Shown here in pieces: positions 35,011-47,416 of a DNA stretch of 64,000 nucleotides. This DNA is from Dryococelus australis (lineage: Eukaryota; Arthropoda; Insecta; Phasmatodea; Phasmatidae). A program made the translations under genes and the position numbers. The stretch is from contig CM056994.1 of the NCBI GenBank assembly GCA_029891345.1, positions 143,800,457 to 143,864,456 on the forward strand. The letters run 5' to 3'. Numbering within the stretch: the stretch's first letter is position 1; each line of letters begins with the position of its first letter. The notes under the pieces are model-generated. The model saw only the letters and a program-made list of their open reading frames with translations, made no database searches and was not told the origin of the DNA.

Positions 35011-36199
35011 ACTCTTGCTTCACTCTGTGGGGCTCTTCCACGAAGGTCAAGGGACCTGTTCGCCTGCCCATCGGTTATGCAGCGATGGTGAAAACAACCG
35101 TCGTCGCCTGCCACAAAAGTTACCTGCGGAATTCGCTCGACTGCTTGCTCGATAGCTTGCTAGGCTACCGGACAAGATCCCAAGGACCTCCCGAGGGGAT
35201 TGCGAGCACCCGCCCACCAATCTGCCCCGACACTCACATCATGGAGTAGGTTAGTGCTCAGCTCGACTGACCTGGGTTCGCACCTCCTTCATCAACCAAC
35301 ATCTTTGCTACAAGAGTTTAGGTAAGTGAATAATTAAAAATAAAAATTAGGGTTTTCGGTAAAATTTTTTTGCATTTTCTTTAAACTTTCATTAAATTGT
35401 ATGAATTTTTTTTAAACTTTTGACAAAATCGTTAGAACTGAATGAAATTTCTTCAGAAGTCATTAGAACTGCATGAAATTTTTTATAATCATTATAACTG
35501 AATGATTGTTCTTAAAAACTCTTAACGGTCTTCTGTTTGAAATATGCAAATGCAATATGAATTACATTTTTCCCACTAACTGTCGTCTGATAATTAGTTA
35601 TGTCGATTCCTAAGTTGTATGGAATAACGTTAATTGTCTTGGATATGTCTTTAAGATTTAAATAATTTGTTGACAATCGGACAGTATTATCCTAAAAGAT
35701 GGGATTTACAATTACAAAATTGCCACCATGTTACTTTAAATTTTGCCCAAATATATTGAAATATCGTGGAAATTGATATATTCAAACTCTGATAGAAGTC
35801 ATTTGAACCTTTATTCATGCTATTTCTTTAATATTATGTCCAAATATATTTTCTTGGGAAACTGATTTTTAAATAAGTTTGAGTATATACATGTTTCATT
35901 TTTGACAGTGTATCTAAAAATCTCGATGGGGAAGCTGTGAAATGAAACTTTGTTTATAAGTAAGTTTTATTGTGTTAGACAAGTCTACACATTAAGTACG
36001 ATTTTTTCTCTTCTATACACATATATTTGAAAAACAGATAGTAAAGTTTGAATATTTATGCATGCTTCATGTCTTCCATCATAATAGTCGAAACTTCGGT
36101 AACTTGGAATGAGACATGTTTGAAAAACAGTGTTCTATAAATGTTGAAAATTTTTGCGAGTGAAAATGTTTCTTATACGAAAAATAAACTTAGTTTCCT
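35011..36199. other. Loop of element 3, single copy
   Basis: Sequence between the arms. A GC-rich start (35035-35330) ends in a tRNA-like GACCTGGGTTCGCACC, perhaps an old SINE fragment. The rest is AT-rich with no gene seen. Confidence 0.4.
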
Positions 36200-37815
36200 G
36201 GAAATATTTAAATTAGTTTGCTGGTAAATGATGTAAATTTATTGAATTAATATAATTTTTTTTTGTTTAAGATATAACAATTCTTGGAATTTTAAATCTG
36301 GAGATTATCTCGGGGAGTAAAAAAACTTTATTTCAGGAATATAAAATTTCATTGGTGGGAGTTAGGTAGCAAAATTTTTATTACCTGAGAATGCGTCATG
36401 CTCTTGGGTAACCTTGGATTGGCAGCATGGGCGGGTGTGCTTGGACAGGGGAGTTCTCCAGCTTGCAGAATGCGAGCTCTGGGCTCACAGTGAATGGCAG
36501 GGGTGCGTAGTGCTAACCTTGACTCGCACCAGTTCTGAGGGCGAGGGGTGGAGAGTAGGGTGGCTACGAGCAGCCAGCTTCGCATGTGAATGCAAGAAGC
36601 AGTTGTCGCCATATTGGCTGTGTTGCGAAGAATTACAATCGCAGGCTGATAGAGGAATGACCTCCAGGAACTCTTAGACACTGCTTGGGGGATAAGGGTG
36701 GTGCAGGGGGCGGCTGTCATAGTGGAGTCGGGCCAGTTCTGAGGATGAGGCGTGGTATGGTAGGTGGAAGCCTAACAGGCGAGCCGGATCCGATCTGTGC
36801 GCAAAGAGGCAGTTGATGTCATCTTGCCGTAGTGCTGAAAATTGACTATCGCGAGTAGCCTGGGGTAGCAGTCTGGCGAGAGGTAGGAGGGTAATAGTGG
36901 GAGGGGTCTTAGGGAGCTCTGGAGCGAAGTACACTTAGCTATCCACTCTCCACCATCTTCAGTTCGTGATAGAAGCTAGGAGAATGCAGATGTGTACAGT
37001 TCTCTCCCTCGTCTTCTTCGGGTGTATAGGCAGTTGGCGGCCGAAGAGCTTACAACCTCGGGTTACCACAGTTACAGACCTACCTTCATCACTAGTTATA
37101 GCAGCGATTAACGTTCTATAGTGTACACATTTTAATATGAAGTATTTTATCGGGAAAATATAAATTTTTTTTGTTAACTTCTTTTCGGATCGATATATAG
37201 CATTTTTTATAAGTTATTTATTTATATGTTCGGTAGATGAAAATACTGTTTGCGTTAACAAGTGTTCTCTATTTACGGAAACGTGTAGTACGTCCGTTAT
37301 TAAAAAAATAATAATTTTCTCTTCGAAGAAGTTCGTGCATTTTTTCGTTACACACATATATATAGTGATGTGGGATTATGCTCTACACATGTTGGTTATT
37401 TTGAAACAAATCATTTAAAGTAACATTTTATATAGTTATATATTTAACTCATTAGAATATACACATGCTATTGTGTGTGGTTTAAATCGTATTCGGAGTT
37501 TTTGCATTAGATATCATTCTCCAGGCTAAATCATGTTAATTATTTATACTGACTAGCTGAAATTCGTTTAAAGACAGCAGTTGTTCGTTATACTTGTCTA
37601 TCGTGTTATTCATTCGTACATAGAACTCGTTTAAATGCTCTGCCTTGTGTAATTTCACACTGGCTAGCTGGATTTCATTTATTGAGTTTGCACTTGTCAA
37701 CATCTGATATTATTCACATAGTTAAAAGTCTCTCTCTTGTGTAAATTTTATTTCTAAGATCAATACTCGCATTATATTTAAGACTCATGTAATTGCACTT
37801 ATTGTTCACATAGTT

Positions 37816-38250
37816 GTGTTAAATTTGCGATTCGATGCGTGTAATTTTTCATACATAGAACACTCCGAATTTTGCTCGTCTGTTAAATATATTCGAAAAA
37901 ATATCCTATTTACCCCTTGCATCCCTCGGGCACCCCAAATTAGAAAAATTAGAAAAAAATTACCCTTAGCTCACTCTTGTGCTAAATTCTACACCTATAT
38001 AAAACATTGCAACCCGCCACTCTGGCCAGTCGCCTCCATAATACCGCACCGTCAACATCGTACAGATCTCCTGCTAACCCCCTACCCCAACCCAAAAAGA
38101 AAGAAGTTAAAAAAAAAGTATAGAAAAAAACACTTTCATAAATTTAACCCTGTCAATAAAAATATCCCTTTCAACAAATTCAACAGTTTCCATTTTTTAT
38201 CGGACAAAGATTGGATTAAGAAATTTTTAATCAGATTACTATCGGATTAA
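37816..38250 (+). CDS. Hypothetical outward-facing frame, right arm of element 3
   Basis: A 144-residue frame with the same body as the left-arm frame (RFDACNFSYIEHS, VKYIRKN, LPLAHSC, TYIKHC, VASI) and a longer, Lys/Phe/Asn-rich end that runs into the terminal AAAGGGTTA-type repeats, so the last 50 residues are probably not genuine. It faces outward, as do the zinc-finger genes in elements 1 and 2. Its product is unknown. Conservation of reading frame between two arms that have clearly diverged is the only support for coding. Confidence 0.35.
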   Translation: MLNLRFDACNFSYIEHSEFCSSVKYIRKNILFTPCIPRAPQIRKIRKKLPLAHSCAKFYTYIKHCNPPLWPVASIIPHRQHRTDLLLTPYPNPKRKKLKKKYRKKHFHKFNPVNKNIPFNKFNSFHFLSDKDWIKKFLIRLLSD

Positions 38251-38377
38251 ACGTTTTTATTGGATTGAAATTGGATTAATGATTAACCCTTTTTTACTAA
38301 CCCTTTCAATTAAATTGATATCAAATCGATAATCGGATTAATCAAATGTGGTGTAGTACCGGCCCGCACCTACTGCT

Positions 38378-40944
38378 CGTGTAACTCTATGAGAGGTTTG
38401 CCAAACATCTTTGTACCTGCACTTGAAAATATTTTAACTGTGCATTAAGGTACGTGTATTTATCTCTGCCAAAATCCCATACAGAGTGATCACAGAAAAA
38501 CATTTTAACATTAATATTTTATAGATGCCGTTGGTAGGCCATATTATGCACCGTTTCGCCAGATTTATTTCTATAGTAAATAAATAGCAGAGTTTGTTTT
38601 TATTAACAACTTATAAAGTTAACAGAAATTCCAAATTTAAAAAAAATGTTTCGAAAAATAAATGACACGGAAAAAGACACATAATACCTTTTATTTTCGT
38701 GAAAATTAAACAAAAATATTCAATGGAAATAAACTACTGAACTGTTTTATCAAATAAGTTGTTACAAGAGGTTAGCAATAGTTGTAAATATTAACCATAA
38801 AATTAAAAATGCTCAACAAGTGCGATGTAAAAATTATTATGCAGCCCTTAATGTGTATTAAAAAAACTATCCATTGCTGCTTTTTATGAATAAAGAAACA
38901 GAAACAACATAAATTATTTAAATATTAGCTGTTTATATATATATGTGTGTGTGTGAGTGTATATTATTTATATATATATATATGTATGTGTGTTTGAGAG
39001 TGTGTGTAAAACGATTACTTCCCTTAATATTTATTTCTTCTGTTGTATTTCAAGAATTCAAATTATATACAGCAAAATGAGACTTAAAATTTATCGTGAC
39101 ATGGTAAATATATCTTTAGAGATATTGTCTAGAGCCTCCCTGTGCTTAATCGTGTAATTCATAACTGCGACTTGGAATAATTTCAATTTTGAACAAATTT
39201 TTAGTTTATCCCCATCATAGCCTTCCGTAGTGTTGGGTTTTAGTGGTAACTGGTTTTGTAAATTTCACGTTACTCCATGGATATATGTGTAAATTAGCTA
39301 TAACTCACATAAGTTGGAAAAGTAAGTTAACCGTAAACTGTACAGCCATTGCCTTAGAATCCTGATTTATACATCACGGAATTTTTAGTACACAAGTTGC
39401 ATATTGTCATCGACCTGTAGCTAGTGTTATAGTTTGCCATGTATTAGGAGAAATAGCAGCATTCTCAGTGGTAGATAATGATTATATTCAGTAACATTCG
39501 GTTTAACCTGTCCAAAATTTTATATAGGTTCCTACTAGCATGAGTGCATAGCGGAATTAATTTGACAGGCTACCTGATAAAAGAGAAGGGTCTGCAACCA
39601 TTAAGAAAAATATTGTCGCTATTTGATGACATGTGCACATCGCATCTATTACAAAATAAGGGTTTTGTATAAACGTATTAATTCCCTTTAAATAAAAGTA
39701 ACGTTTTAATACTTAGTACTCATACTGAAAAGTATTTGTGTGGATAGGGGTTGCGAATACTAAAGTTATATGAATTATTTTTTATAAATCACAATAAATG
39801 CTATTATATCTAATGTCTGTTGAACAGATAAAATATTTGAAGAACAGTAAGCATACATACAACAGTAAGTCATTATGAAATACTCAGAAATTATCGTGTT
39901 TAAAAACGCATTCAAAACTGATTTAAATTTTGATTGTCTATGCCTATCCTTTTACCCAACAATTAGGTTACTAGATCATTATTAAGTCCGTAAAGTAGTG
40001 TCTCTTATAAATAATATTGTAGGTATAAATCTTAAAAGATTGTTCACTAAACGCCAAAGAATCAATTCAAAATCCATATAACCTACTAGCAAATTGATAG
40101 AAGAAAGTTTACGAACTTCTACACGTATAAAGAAAAAACGCTAAACTTTTTGTGACTGGAATTCTTGTGAACAGTTAAATGAAAATAATAAAATAGTTTG
40201 AGGTTAACATTGGGAAGTAATTAATACGTGAGCCTTGAATTTCGGTATTTTTGTCTTATCATGCATCTGCCATGGCCAGGAAATAATTCGAAAAATATTT
40301 TCTTGTTTATATTTCTCCTAAAGAAAATTCAATTAGCTCTGCTTTCAGAAAATTTTTTAAAATCTTATATGCCATTTTTTACGTGTTTGGGAAGGACTTT
40401 GTTACTTTTTCGGTGAATCGATTCTTCTAGAAAGGCTAAATGACATGCATAAAGTCACATACAAATTGTAAGGTTGTGCGAACAGAATAAATGTTACAAG
40501 TGCAGTAATTCTTTGGTGTATGTGAGCCATGAGTAACTAATGTTGCTGTTAACATAAAAAACTTTAATGATTTTATTATAAATATAATATGAAGTAATTT
40601 TGCAATCATGTTACCTCCTTACTGTTCTGTTAACATATAGGTAGTGTTTACGTTACAGCAAAACAAATTTTGTGTTGAATTGATGTTAACACTCGTGTTA
40701 AAATTTTTATTTTCTTTACATTGTTTTAAAACAACAATCCAATGTAAAATAAATAAAGTATAGTTATTTTGTCACATAAATAGGAATTACCGATGAATAA
40801 ATATAGAGAGGGGTTGGGGAAATCTACCCCGCGTCTCGTGTGCATGACGACTTGTATTTCACGAAAATCTACGTCTTACCAAATGCTGTATTTTGACGTG
40901 TCTAGTTCCGTTTCATACTGTCGGTACTCTACTAGATGTAACGA
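38378..40944. other. No recognised gene
   Basis: AT-rich, with a TG/TA-rich simple repeat at about 38934-39007. No gene or repeat family seen otherwise. Confidence 0.5.
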
Positions 40945-41104
40945 CAAACTGCAATCGTGCTGAATGATGAGGCTGGTCGGCGAGTTCTCTCAGGAATCTT
41001 CCCTTTTCCTCGCCCTTGCATTCGGGCGCTGAAGCACTCTCATCTCATTTCGCCATTATTGGCTCTCAAGACCTCGTTGTTAAGAGACGCTCAAATCTTT
41101 CAAC
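40945..41104 (+). mobile_element. Diverged, 5'-truncated copy of the tRNA-derived SINE
   Basis: It matches the body and tail of the SINE at 8188-8421: GGTCGGCGAGTTCTCTCAGGAATCT, then CCCTTGCATTCGGGCGCTG, then AAGACCTCGTTGTTAAGAGACGCTCAAATCT. The tRNA-like head is missing and flanking duplications are not visible, so this is the older copy. Confidence 0.65.
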
Positions 41105-44050
41105 TCAACGAAAAAATACAGTACTCATTCGTTATGTGTAAATACTTTTTCTCTAGAAATGCATGCATATTTGGCAAATGTAAGCTGCTTCGCAAGGTTT
41201 TAAAGTTTATCTTTGTTACATTTAGTTATATTTCTGTACTTAAAATTTAAATAGAGTGGTTTCATTGCACGAGGTAATCGCTGTTTACCAGTATCCGCCA
41301 TTTCACAATGTCAGGTCTGAGTAATCTGGTGTTGGCTGTATATTACTTTAATGTCGTAGCAGTTGAAATATTTAGTTCTTCCTGTATTTTAAAGTGTAAT
41401 ACAACATTTGGTTGCAGCTACATTACTTATTAGAGGCTTTGTTAACATTAACAATCCTACAGTAAAATAAGACTTTGTAAATGGTTGACATCATACATTT
41501 TAAATTTTTGAAGGTAAATGACAGTGGTGAGTTAATTTTATTTTGTTGGTAAGATTTGTACGGTCGTCAATGGACACTGTCCAATCATGTCAGCATAATA
41601 ATATTATTAACTTTGTCACAAAATTTTTACTTTTACTGCAACATAAACGTTGAAAGGAATGCTTCAACAGTAATTTATTTTTTTGAATGAACCTAACTCT
41701 TTTCTGTGAGTTGGTAGTATGTTATCTGAGTACGCACGATCGTAATTTAAAGTTTTTTTTTTTTCATTGCATGATGTATGTGTTTTAAATGTAATGCATG
41801 TTTTCTTAAATGAATAAACCCATCTTCGTACACTCCTCATCTCTCGCAACTAGATAGAAGAACGACATAAAATTGCGTATGTTAATAAGCTGAAATATTA
41901 ATTAGCACCATCAAATTGTTTCCATGATGAAGTGAAATTCTCTAACATTTTTTTATATTCTAATGGGAGAGTGAACTATGTCAATTAGTTTAAACTTTTG
42001 TAATTCTTTCCTTTATAGTGTACAATTTTTATGTGAAGACTTAATCGCTTTTAATAACTGTTTTCATTGTTACAAAACTATTTATGATAATTTTATTCCC
42101 ACACGTTTATTTAAAATATACATATCAGACTGCATAAAAGTCAGAAATAGTATATTGGGTAAAATATTGTGTAAATCTTTCTAATAAAATTCCATTAAAG
42201 TAGTTTTATCAATCATATAACTACAAAAGGAATTATAAGATTGAAACATTCCTTGGGCCAGCAATCTAAAAACAAAATAATTTTGGAAGTTATCACGTTA
42301 TACCTATGATGACTTTCCAGATGTTATTTTATTAAAACTGTGCTTGTGTCGTCCTGTGTTCGGACTATGATATAAAAATAAAATATTGTCATTGATATAT
42401 TTTGTTACTACATTGGTAATAAAATGCGTTCCAGAAATATTGGCGATATAGGATATTATTAATAAATCATTAATTTTGTTTACTTAATAGTGAATTCTCT
42501 ATTCAGCTCAGGGATTTAAAAAAATTAACTATCTGCTATTGGTAGAGCATGGATTACTAGTTGAAAAATAGATTGATGTAAATGGTGTTTGTATATTTGG
42601 CCAACGCCTCCAACTGTTGGCTTTTGTTAGATAATGTGAGAAACATGCAGTGTTGGAATTAAAATATTTAATAAATTTTTTGGAATAGAATTATAAATTT
42701 TATGTTTATTTATTTCTCTTTTCGGGTACTTAACATCCCAGGTGTAGCGAATTTATGTAATTAATTGCATAATGAATTTTAAAAACTGAAGTTTGGTTGG
42801 TGTGGTGATATAAATATTGAGTAATACGTCATTTTAAAATATGAACAGGCATATACTAATCATAGCCAGTTTTGTTACAGCTTCATGCAGTGTATTGATG
42901 TGCAATAATATATTTTGTGCTAGTTCGTTATCACAACCTATGAAGTCAGAGTAGTGTATTGGCGGAATATATAGCTAATAACTTAAAGGGCTTTAGTTCG
43001 AACCCAAAGTCAGCCAATGAAAATTATTACTTATGATACGAAAAGAAAAGAGATGTTTGTTATAGTGTCGAAACAAGTGATTCTTTTTTTTGTAACTGGG
43101 TAATTTATATTTTCTACTTGTAACAAGTGATGGGAACATGTGGTTTACTAGTTGATATTATGTATGTTTTTACACATATTGCCAAAAAATTACAAAATCA
43201 TTGGTTGGTATATGACTGTGATTCCATTCTGAAAGAAAAATACACTATCACTTAAAATATACATGTAGCAATAACATTACGATAGGCCAATGTTGTATTC
43301 CAGGTGACAACCAACAAAAGTTATGTTGGGCCTAGGTAGGTCCGTGTGACCTTTCTGCATTGGATCAACCTAGTATGACAACTTTAGCCCAACGATAGCG
43401 CCAAACATTGCGCCTTCAATGGCGTCAGCCAAGTTGCTACTGGGGAATTTCATATTATTTAGTGTCTGGATCGATTCAAATTAATGCAAATAGTTGTGAA
43501 GAACCCATTTAAATTGACTGCATCTCAAAAATTAACGAAAAAATCTGTTAGCTCAATCAGTGCTGTTACATGATAAATTTGGCAAAACGTAGAATATAGT
43601 GCGAGAATGTTCAAAGTTTCTTAACAAAAACAAAGAAAATGTATCGAATTTTTTTCAGTTTAACAATAATTTCTCAGATCGTTGATCACTGGTGCTGAAA
43701 TTCCCAAAGCGCATGACAGATTAAATGGCATTATATTAAAACTGTTTGGAAGATTAGTGGGTAATGTTTAATTATTGAGAACCAATACATTTTTGCCGCT
43801 TCGGACATTTTAAGTGACAAAGTGTGCGCAGTGAGAGAACGACGCGATTAAAGTGTCCAATTTATGCCATCGAAACACAATTTTCGTATCTAAATATCAT
43901 AAATCTACGGGAGCGCATCCCTCCTTGCCATAGCAGTGCAAACTTTCTCCCGCAAGAATAACAGTAAAAAATATTCTTAGATTTGGATGGTGTCTGAATT
44001 TGCTAACGGCTGACATAAGTAATTACCAAATATTATGGTACCTACACAAA
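41105..44050. other. No recognised gene; one hairpin-rich repeat
   Basis: AT-rich and unassigned. A segment at about 43300-43450 contains GTTGGGCCTAGGTAGG...AACCTAGTATGACAACTTTAGCCCAAC, which can fold on itself and resembles short MITE fragments. A tRNA-like AGTTCGAACCC occurs near 42993. Confidence 0.4.
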
Positions 44051-44544
44051 TCAAATAAAATTAAAAAGTCGGACGATTTCGTGTCTAGTTGAAGGCGGCA
44101 GATATACAATCCAAGGACGAGGCACATAATTTGAATAGCAGCTGTGCATTCCTCCATGCGCTTGTCCAGTCAGATTCTGACCTGTCGCAGACGTCTCGGT
44201 GATGGTCGTCGTAAAGTTTCGCCTGCTTGCGCAGCGAAGGACAGCCGTTCTGGCACTGCACATCTATGATTTCGACTTCGTTTTCACAGAAGTCGCTAAG
44301 CCATTTCTTCTGCTCGGGCCCTGTCATGCAAAACATACTGCATCAGCATGTCGTCCAGCTCGTTTCCCACTTTGGTACGGAATCTTGCCTTCGTCTCACT
44401 CCAACCCGTGGTGGTACTTGGTCAGCCAGTAGTTCGTCTTCTTGCTTTTCTTGTCTAATGGTTTCCACGAATAAGGGGGGCGGAATAACCGGGTGCGCGT
44501 TTCGCCACCGCCATCAACAGTTAGGCCAAACCAAAGAGAATTAA
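44051..44544 (-). other. Unassigned higher-GC block, coding-like on minus strand
   Basis: About 490 bp near 50% GC, unlike the AT-rich flanks. The minus frame at 44085-44336 reads a Cys- and charge-rich peptide (PEQKKWLSDFCENEVEII...CPSLRKQAKLYDDHHRDVCD) without low complexity, and related frames run upstream with shifts. It may be a decayed exon or a transposon fragment. I do not recognise the family. It ends where the Polinton polymerase fragment begins, so it could mark an insertion or deletion joint. Confidence 0.3.
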
Positions 44545-45860
44545 GTAAATTTAACCATATCACAAAATTAACAATATCGACCGAATATATTGATAATGGC
44601 CTCTGTAAGGAGGAACTTAAAAAGAGAGATATAATTACTTATGAACAAATAAATAACATCGATTTAAATTTGATTGACGAATCATATACTATGAAATATC
44701 AATTGCATGAAGTATGTGGTTTGTGCTATTATATTGTCTCTGCTTATGGTGATTATAAACCACCAATAATTTAACGATGTCCAAATGTTCATAACATTTT
44801 TATACACTCAATTAAAAGAGAAGTAGAAGAAATTGGGGAAATGTATTTACAAATTGAACAAATGCATCCAATGACAAAAGAAGAAAATGTGTTATATAGT
44901 AAATAAAAAAATGTACATTATGTGAATGCTTACATACAGAAGAGAATAAAAGAGTATACCATCATGATCATGTAAATGGAAAATTCATTAATCATTTATG
45001 TAATAATTGTAATCAAATATTTAAATTGCCCAACTTTGTACCAATATATTTTCATTATATATCTGGGTGTGATGCACATTTGTTTATTAAAAAGTTAGGC
45101 TATTATGAAAAAGATATAGATTTAGTAGCAAATAATGAAGTAAAGTTTATTACTTCTGGGAAAGGAACAGAAAATTTAAAAATTAAATTAATAGACACAT
45201 TTAAATTTATGGCAAAATGTAAATTTCAAGAAAATTACTATATTTTATGAGCATCTTGCAGCTATATATGTGAAGAACACAAGTGTAAAATCTAGTAAAC
45301 CTATTTATGTTGGTAGCTCAAATTTGGGCATATCGAAAGACCTAATGTATGATTTTCATTGTAAATTTATGAAACCAAAATATGGCAATAAATTTGAATT
45401 ATGTTAGCATGATACCAATTCGTACATTTATAACATAAAAAACAGAAGATTTTTACAAAGACATGAAAACATTGATAAAAAATCTGTTACAAGTGATTAC
45501 CCAAAATATTTACATAACATATCTTAAATAAATAAAAAAGTTTAAGGAAATATGAGAGACGAACGTAATGGCAGAGTAATGAAAGAATTAGTTGGTTTAA
45601 GAGCAGAAATATATGTGTATATAGTTGACGATAAAAAAAACAAAACTCAAAAAGAGTAACGAAATGTGATGTTAAAGCGCGAATTATTTTGATGATTATA
45701 AGAATCATTTTTTTGAAGAGAAAATAGAGTATAGAACAATGAATTTAATAAGAAGCAAAAAGCATGAAATATATACTTTCGAAATTTAATAAAATAGCAT
45801 GAAATCCTTATGATAACAAGATAATTATAATAGAAAATAAAATAGATACAGTGCCATATA
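44545..45860 (+). pseudogene. Polinton-type DNA polymerase B, internally deleted (copy 2)
   Basis: This begins abruptly in the region after Exo I, then shows the zinc-like CTLCEC...CNNCN segment near 44910-45015, a degraded YRGPNA block near 44775, and Exo II (YFHYISGCDAHLF, first Asn changed to Tyr) near 45045-45090. At about 45240-45260 the sequence jumps to the C-terminal third: DLMYDFHCKFMKPKYG near 45335 and the motif C position (family DTDS) reading DTNS near 45412, so a catalytic Asp is Asn. Further C-terminal blocks (GLRAEIYVY, EIYTFEI-like) follow in shifted frames to about 45860. The palm core between is missing. The homologous 5' part is in copy 1 at 1-2209. Confidence 0.75.
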
Positions 45861-45878
45861 TTATCGAAACAGAGAATT

Positions 45879-46493
45879 TTAAACATTCTTAATTTCTAAA
45901 AGAATATCGATATCAGCACCATCAAAATCAATTAATTCGCCATTTTCGCCTCTAATTTCTAAAACAGTGTGATTCAATCGCTCATTGTTAATTTGATAGA
46001 AAATTGGATATGCAGGTTCACAAATTATATAATCTCCAAAACCAAACATAGTGTTTGGTGGAAAACTAACAATTATATGTTTCGATATGGTTAGAAACAG
46101 TATACTATATAGAAATTCCATATGCTAAATTACAGTGGTCATATAATGTTTTGAATATATTAAAAATAGGTAATTTAGTACCTAGAGCCATTTTGTCTCT
46201 TTCTATAGTTAATTTTCTTTCAAAACCATGAATTTCAGATAGTCGGTCATTAAGTTTAATATCAAACTTAGATTTGGCAGATATAGTATTTATCACATAT
46301 CTGCTGTTAATTCAATGCTATTTGTTGTAAATGGATAAATCGAATTTATATTTTCTTTCAAAGAGTTAACATTGTATTGGCCTCTGGAAATAGTTATGTC
46401 TTTTTTATCAACAACATGGTTTAATTTTTCAATTGTTGTTATAGTATTATTGTTTATACAAGATGTTAAAATTTTCGTATGAAAGATGACCAA
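45879..46493 (-). pseudogene. Polinton structural protein candidate (single jelly-roll/penton-like?)
   Basis: Three adjoining minus-strand frames form one gene with two shifts. The N part has DITISRGQYNVNSLKENIN, the middle has NDRLSEIHGFE, and the C part has SFPPNTMFGFGDYII, PAYPIFYQIN and LEIRGENGELIDFDGADI. In Polinton-like elements a protein with this order (ITIPxGxYxIxxLxxxI, LGF, SFxPNxxxGY, IRxxDxxGxPIDFxGE) is common and is thought to be a capsid-associated protein. Whether it is the penton is uncertain. It lies convergent to the polymerase and divergent from the ATPase, a usual Polinton arrangement. Confidence 0.55.
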
Positions 46494-46599
46494 AGCAATT
46501 GATATTTAATTATGGATGATATCATAATGAAGCTTCTTCTTTAGAACAGAGCTGTTAGCAGCTAATGTGAATACTTTATTATCCATTAATATATAAAAT

Positions 46600-47301
46600 T
46601 ATCTTATTTAATGGTAAAACGACAGCTAAAGCTGCCTAAAGTTGATTGTGGAGTTGGCATCTCAATTTCAGAAGAACTATACGATATTAAAAGAATGAAG
46701 TACTATTACCTGGTAATATTGGAGCAAAAATTGCAAGCCAAGCAATTGTAGAAAAACGAGTTTCATGATTACTTTAATTCTTAAGCTAGGATGGATAAAC
46801 TTTAGTAAACTGTATGTTAGTTCAAAAAGTTTAAATCAGCCCAAATATTTTCAGTTACAAAGTGACATCGATGAGGCATCTGAAATAATAAAAATTTAAG
46901 AAAAAATTGCATATATTTTAAATAAATCTATGGAAATGCCCACTTTAGACGAAAGTGAAGATGGCTCTCTACTTATATTTGACAACATAATTTTGGGGAA
47001 TCAGGACTTTATTCGCGATTGTTTTATTAGAGGAAGACATAGAAATATAGAGGTATTTTATTTAGCTCAAACTTATTAAAAAATACCAAATCAATTGGTA
47101 AGTGATAATACAAATTTCCTGTGTATTTTTAGACAGAACAACACAAACTTAATGCTTATTTATAACAATTTTGTTAGTAAGGACATGCCCTATGAGGAAT
47201 TTAAGGTCATATGCTCAACTTACTGCAATAAAAATTATGGCTATATTATGTTAGATTTGAGTAGAAAAAATATGAATGGGATTAACAGAAATAAAATTTA
47301 A
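46600..47301 (+). pseudogene. Genome-packaging ATPase remnant (FtsK/HerA, A32-like)
   Basis: Packaging ATPases of this family drive DNA into the capsid. Visible parts are KSLNQPKYFQLQSD near 46825, LLIFDNI near 46970 (the Walker B position; the acidic residue after Asp is Asn), FIRGRHRNIEVFYLAQTY near 47020-47075 (the arginine-containing strand and sensor region), then an open 68-residue C-terminal stretch with DNTNFLCIFRQN and KNYGYIMLD. No Walker A (GxxGxGKT/S) can be found in the upstream part, where frames are broken. The order and wording match Polinton ATPases well. Inactive. Confidence 0.75.
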
Positions 47302-47416
47302 AACTTTATTAAATTTTTAATATTTTTGAAAAACATGTTTACGTTAAAACTAACGTTAAAACAAGTATAAATTTATGAGTGTTGCATTTTTGCATTCAAA
47401 ATGAAAAAAAAAATCA

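Larger units (their letters stand above)
32913..38377. mobile_element. Palindromic element 3 (AGTAGTAGG-type ends, no zinc finger)
   Basis: The left arm runs from 32913 to about 35010 and the right arm from about 36200 to 38377, inverted relative to each other with a loop of about 1.2 kb. Clear mirrored blocks are the ends (AGTAGTAGGGGCGGGC with the complement of GCCCGCACCTACTGCT), TCGATTTGATATCAA, the open frames at 33137-33436 and 37816-38250, and GGTTACACAAGAGC...TTGCTACC (34792 onward) with its complement near 36340-36410. The innermost match is TATTTCCAGGAAACT (about 35000 and 36205). Flanking 6 bp are CATGTC and CGTGTA, 4 of 6 identical, one difference being CpG-type. It shares the terminal and subterminal pattern with element 1. 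No transposase is visible. Confidence 0.7.
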
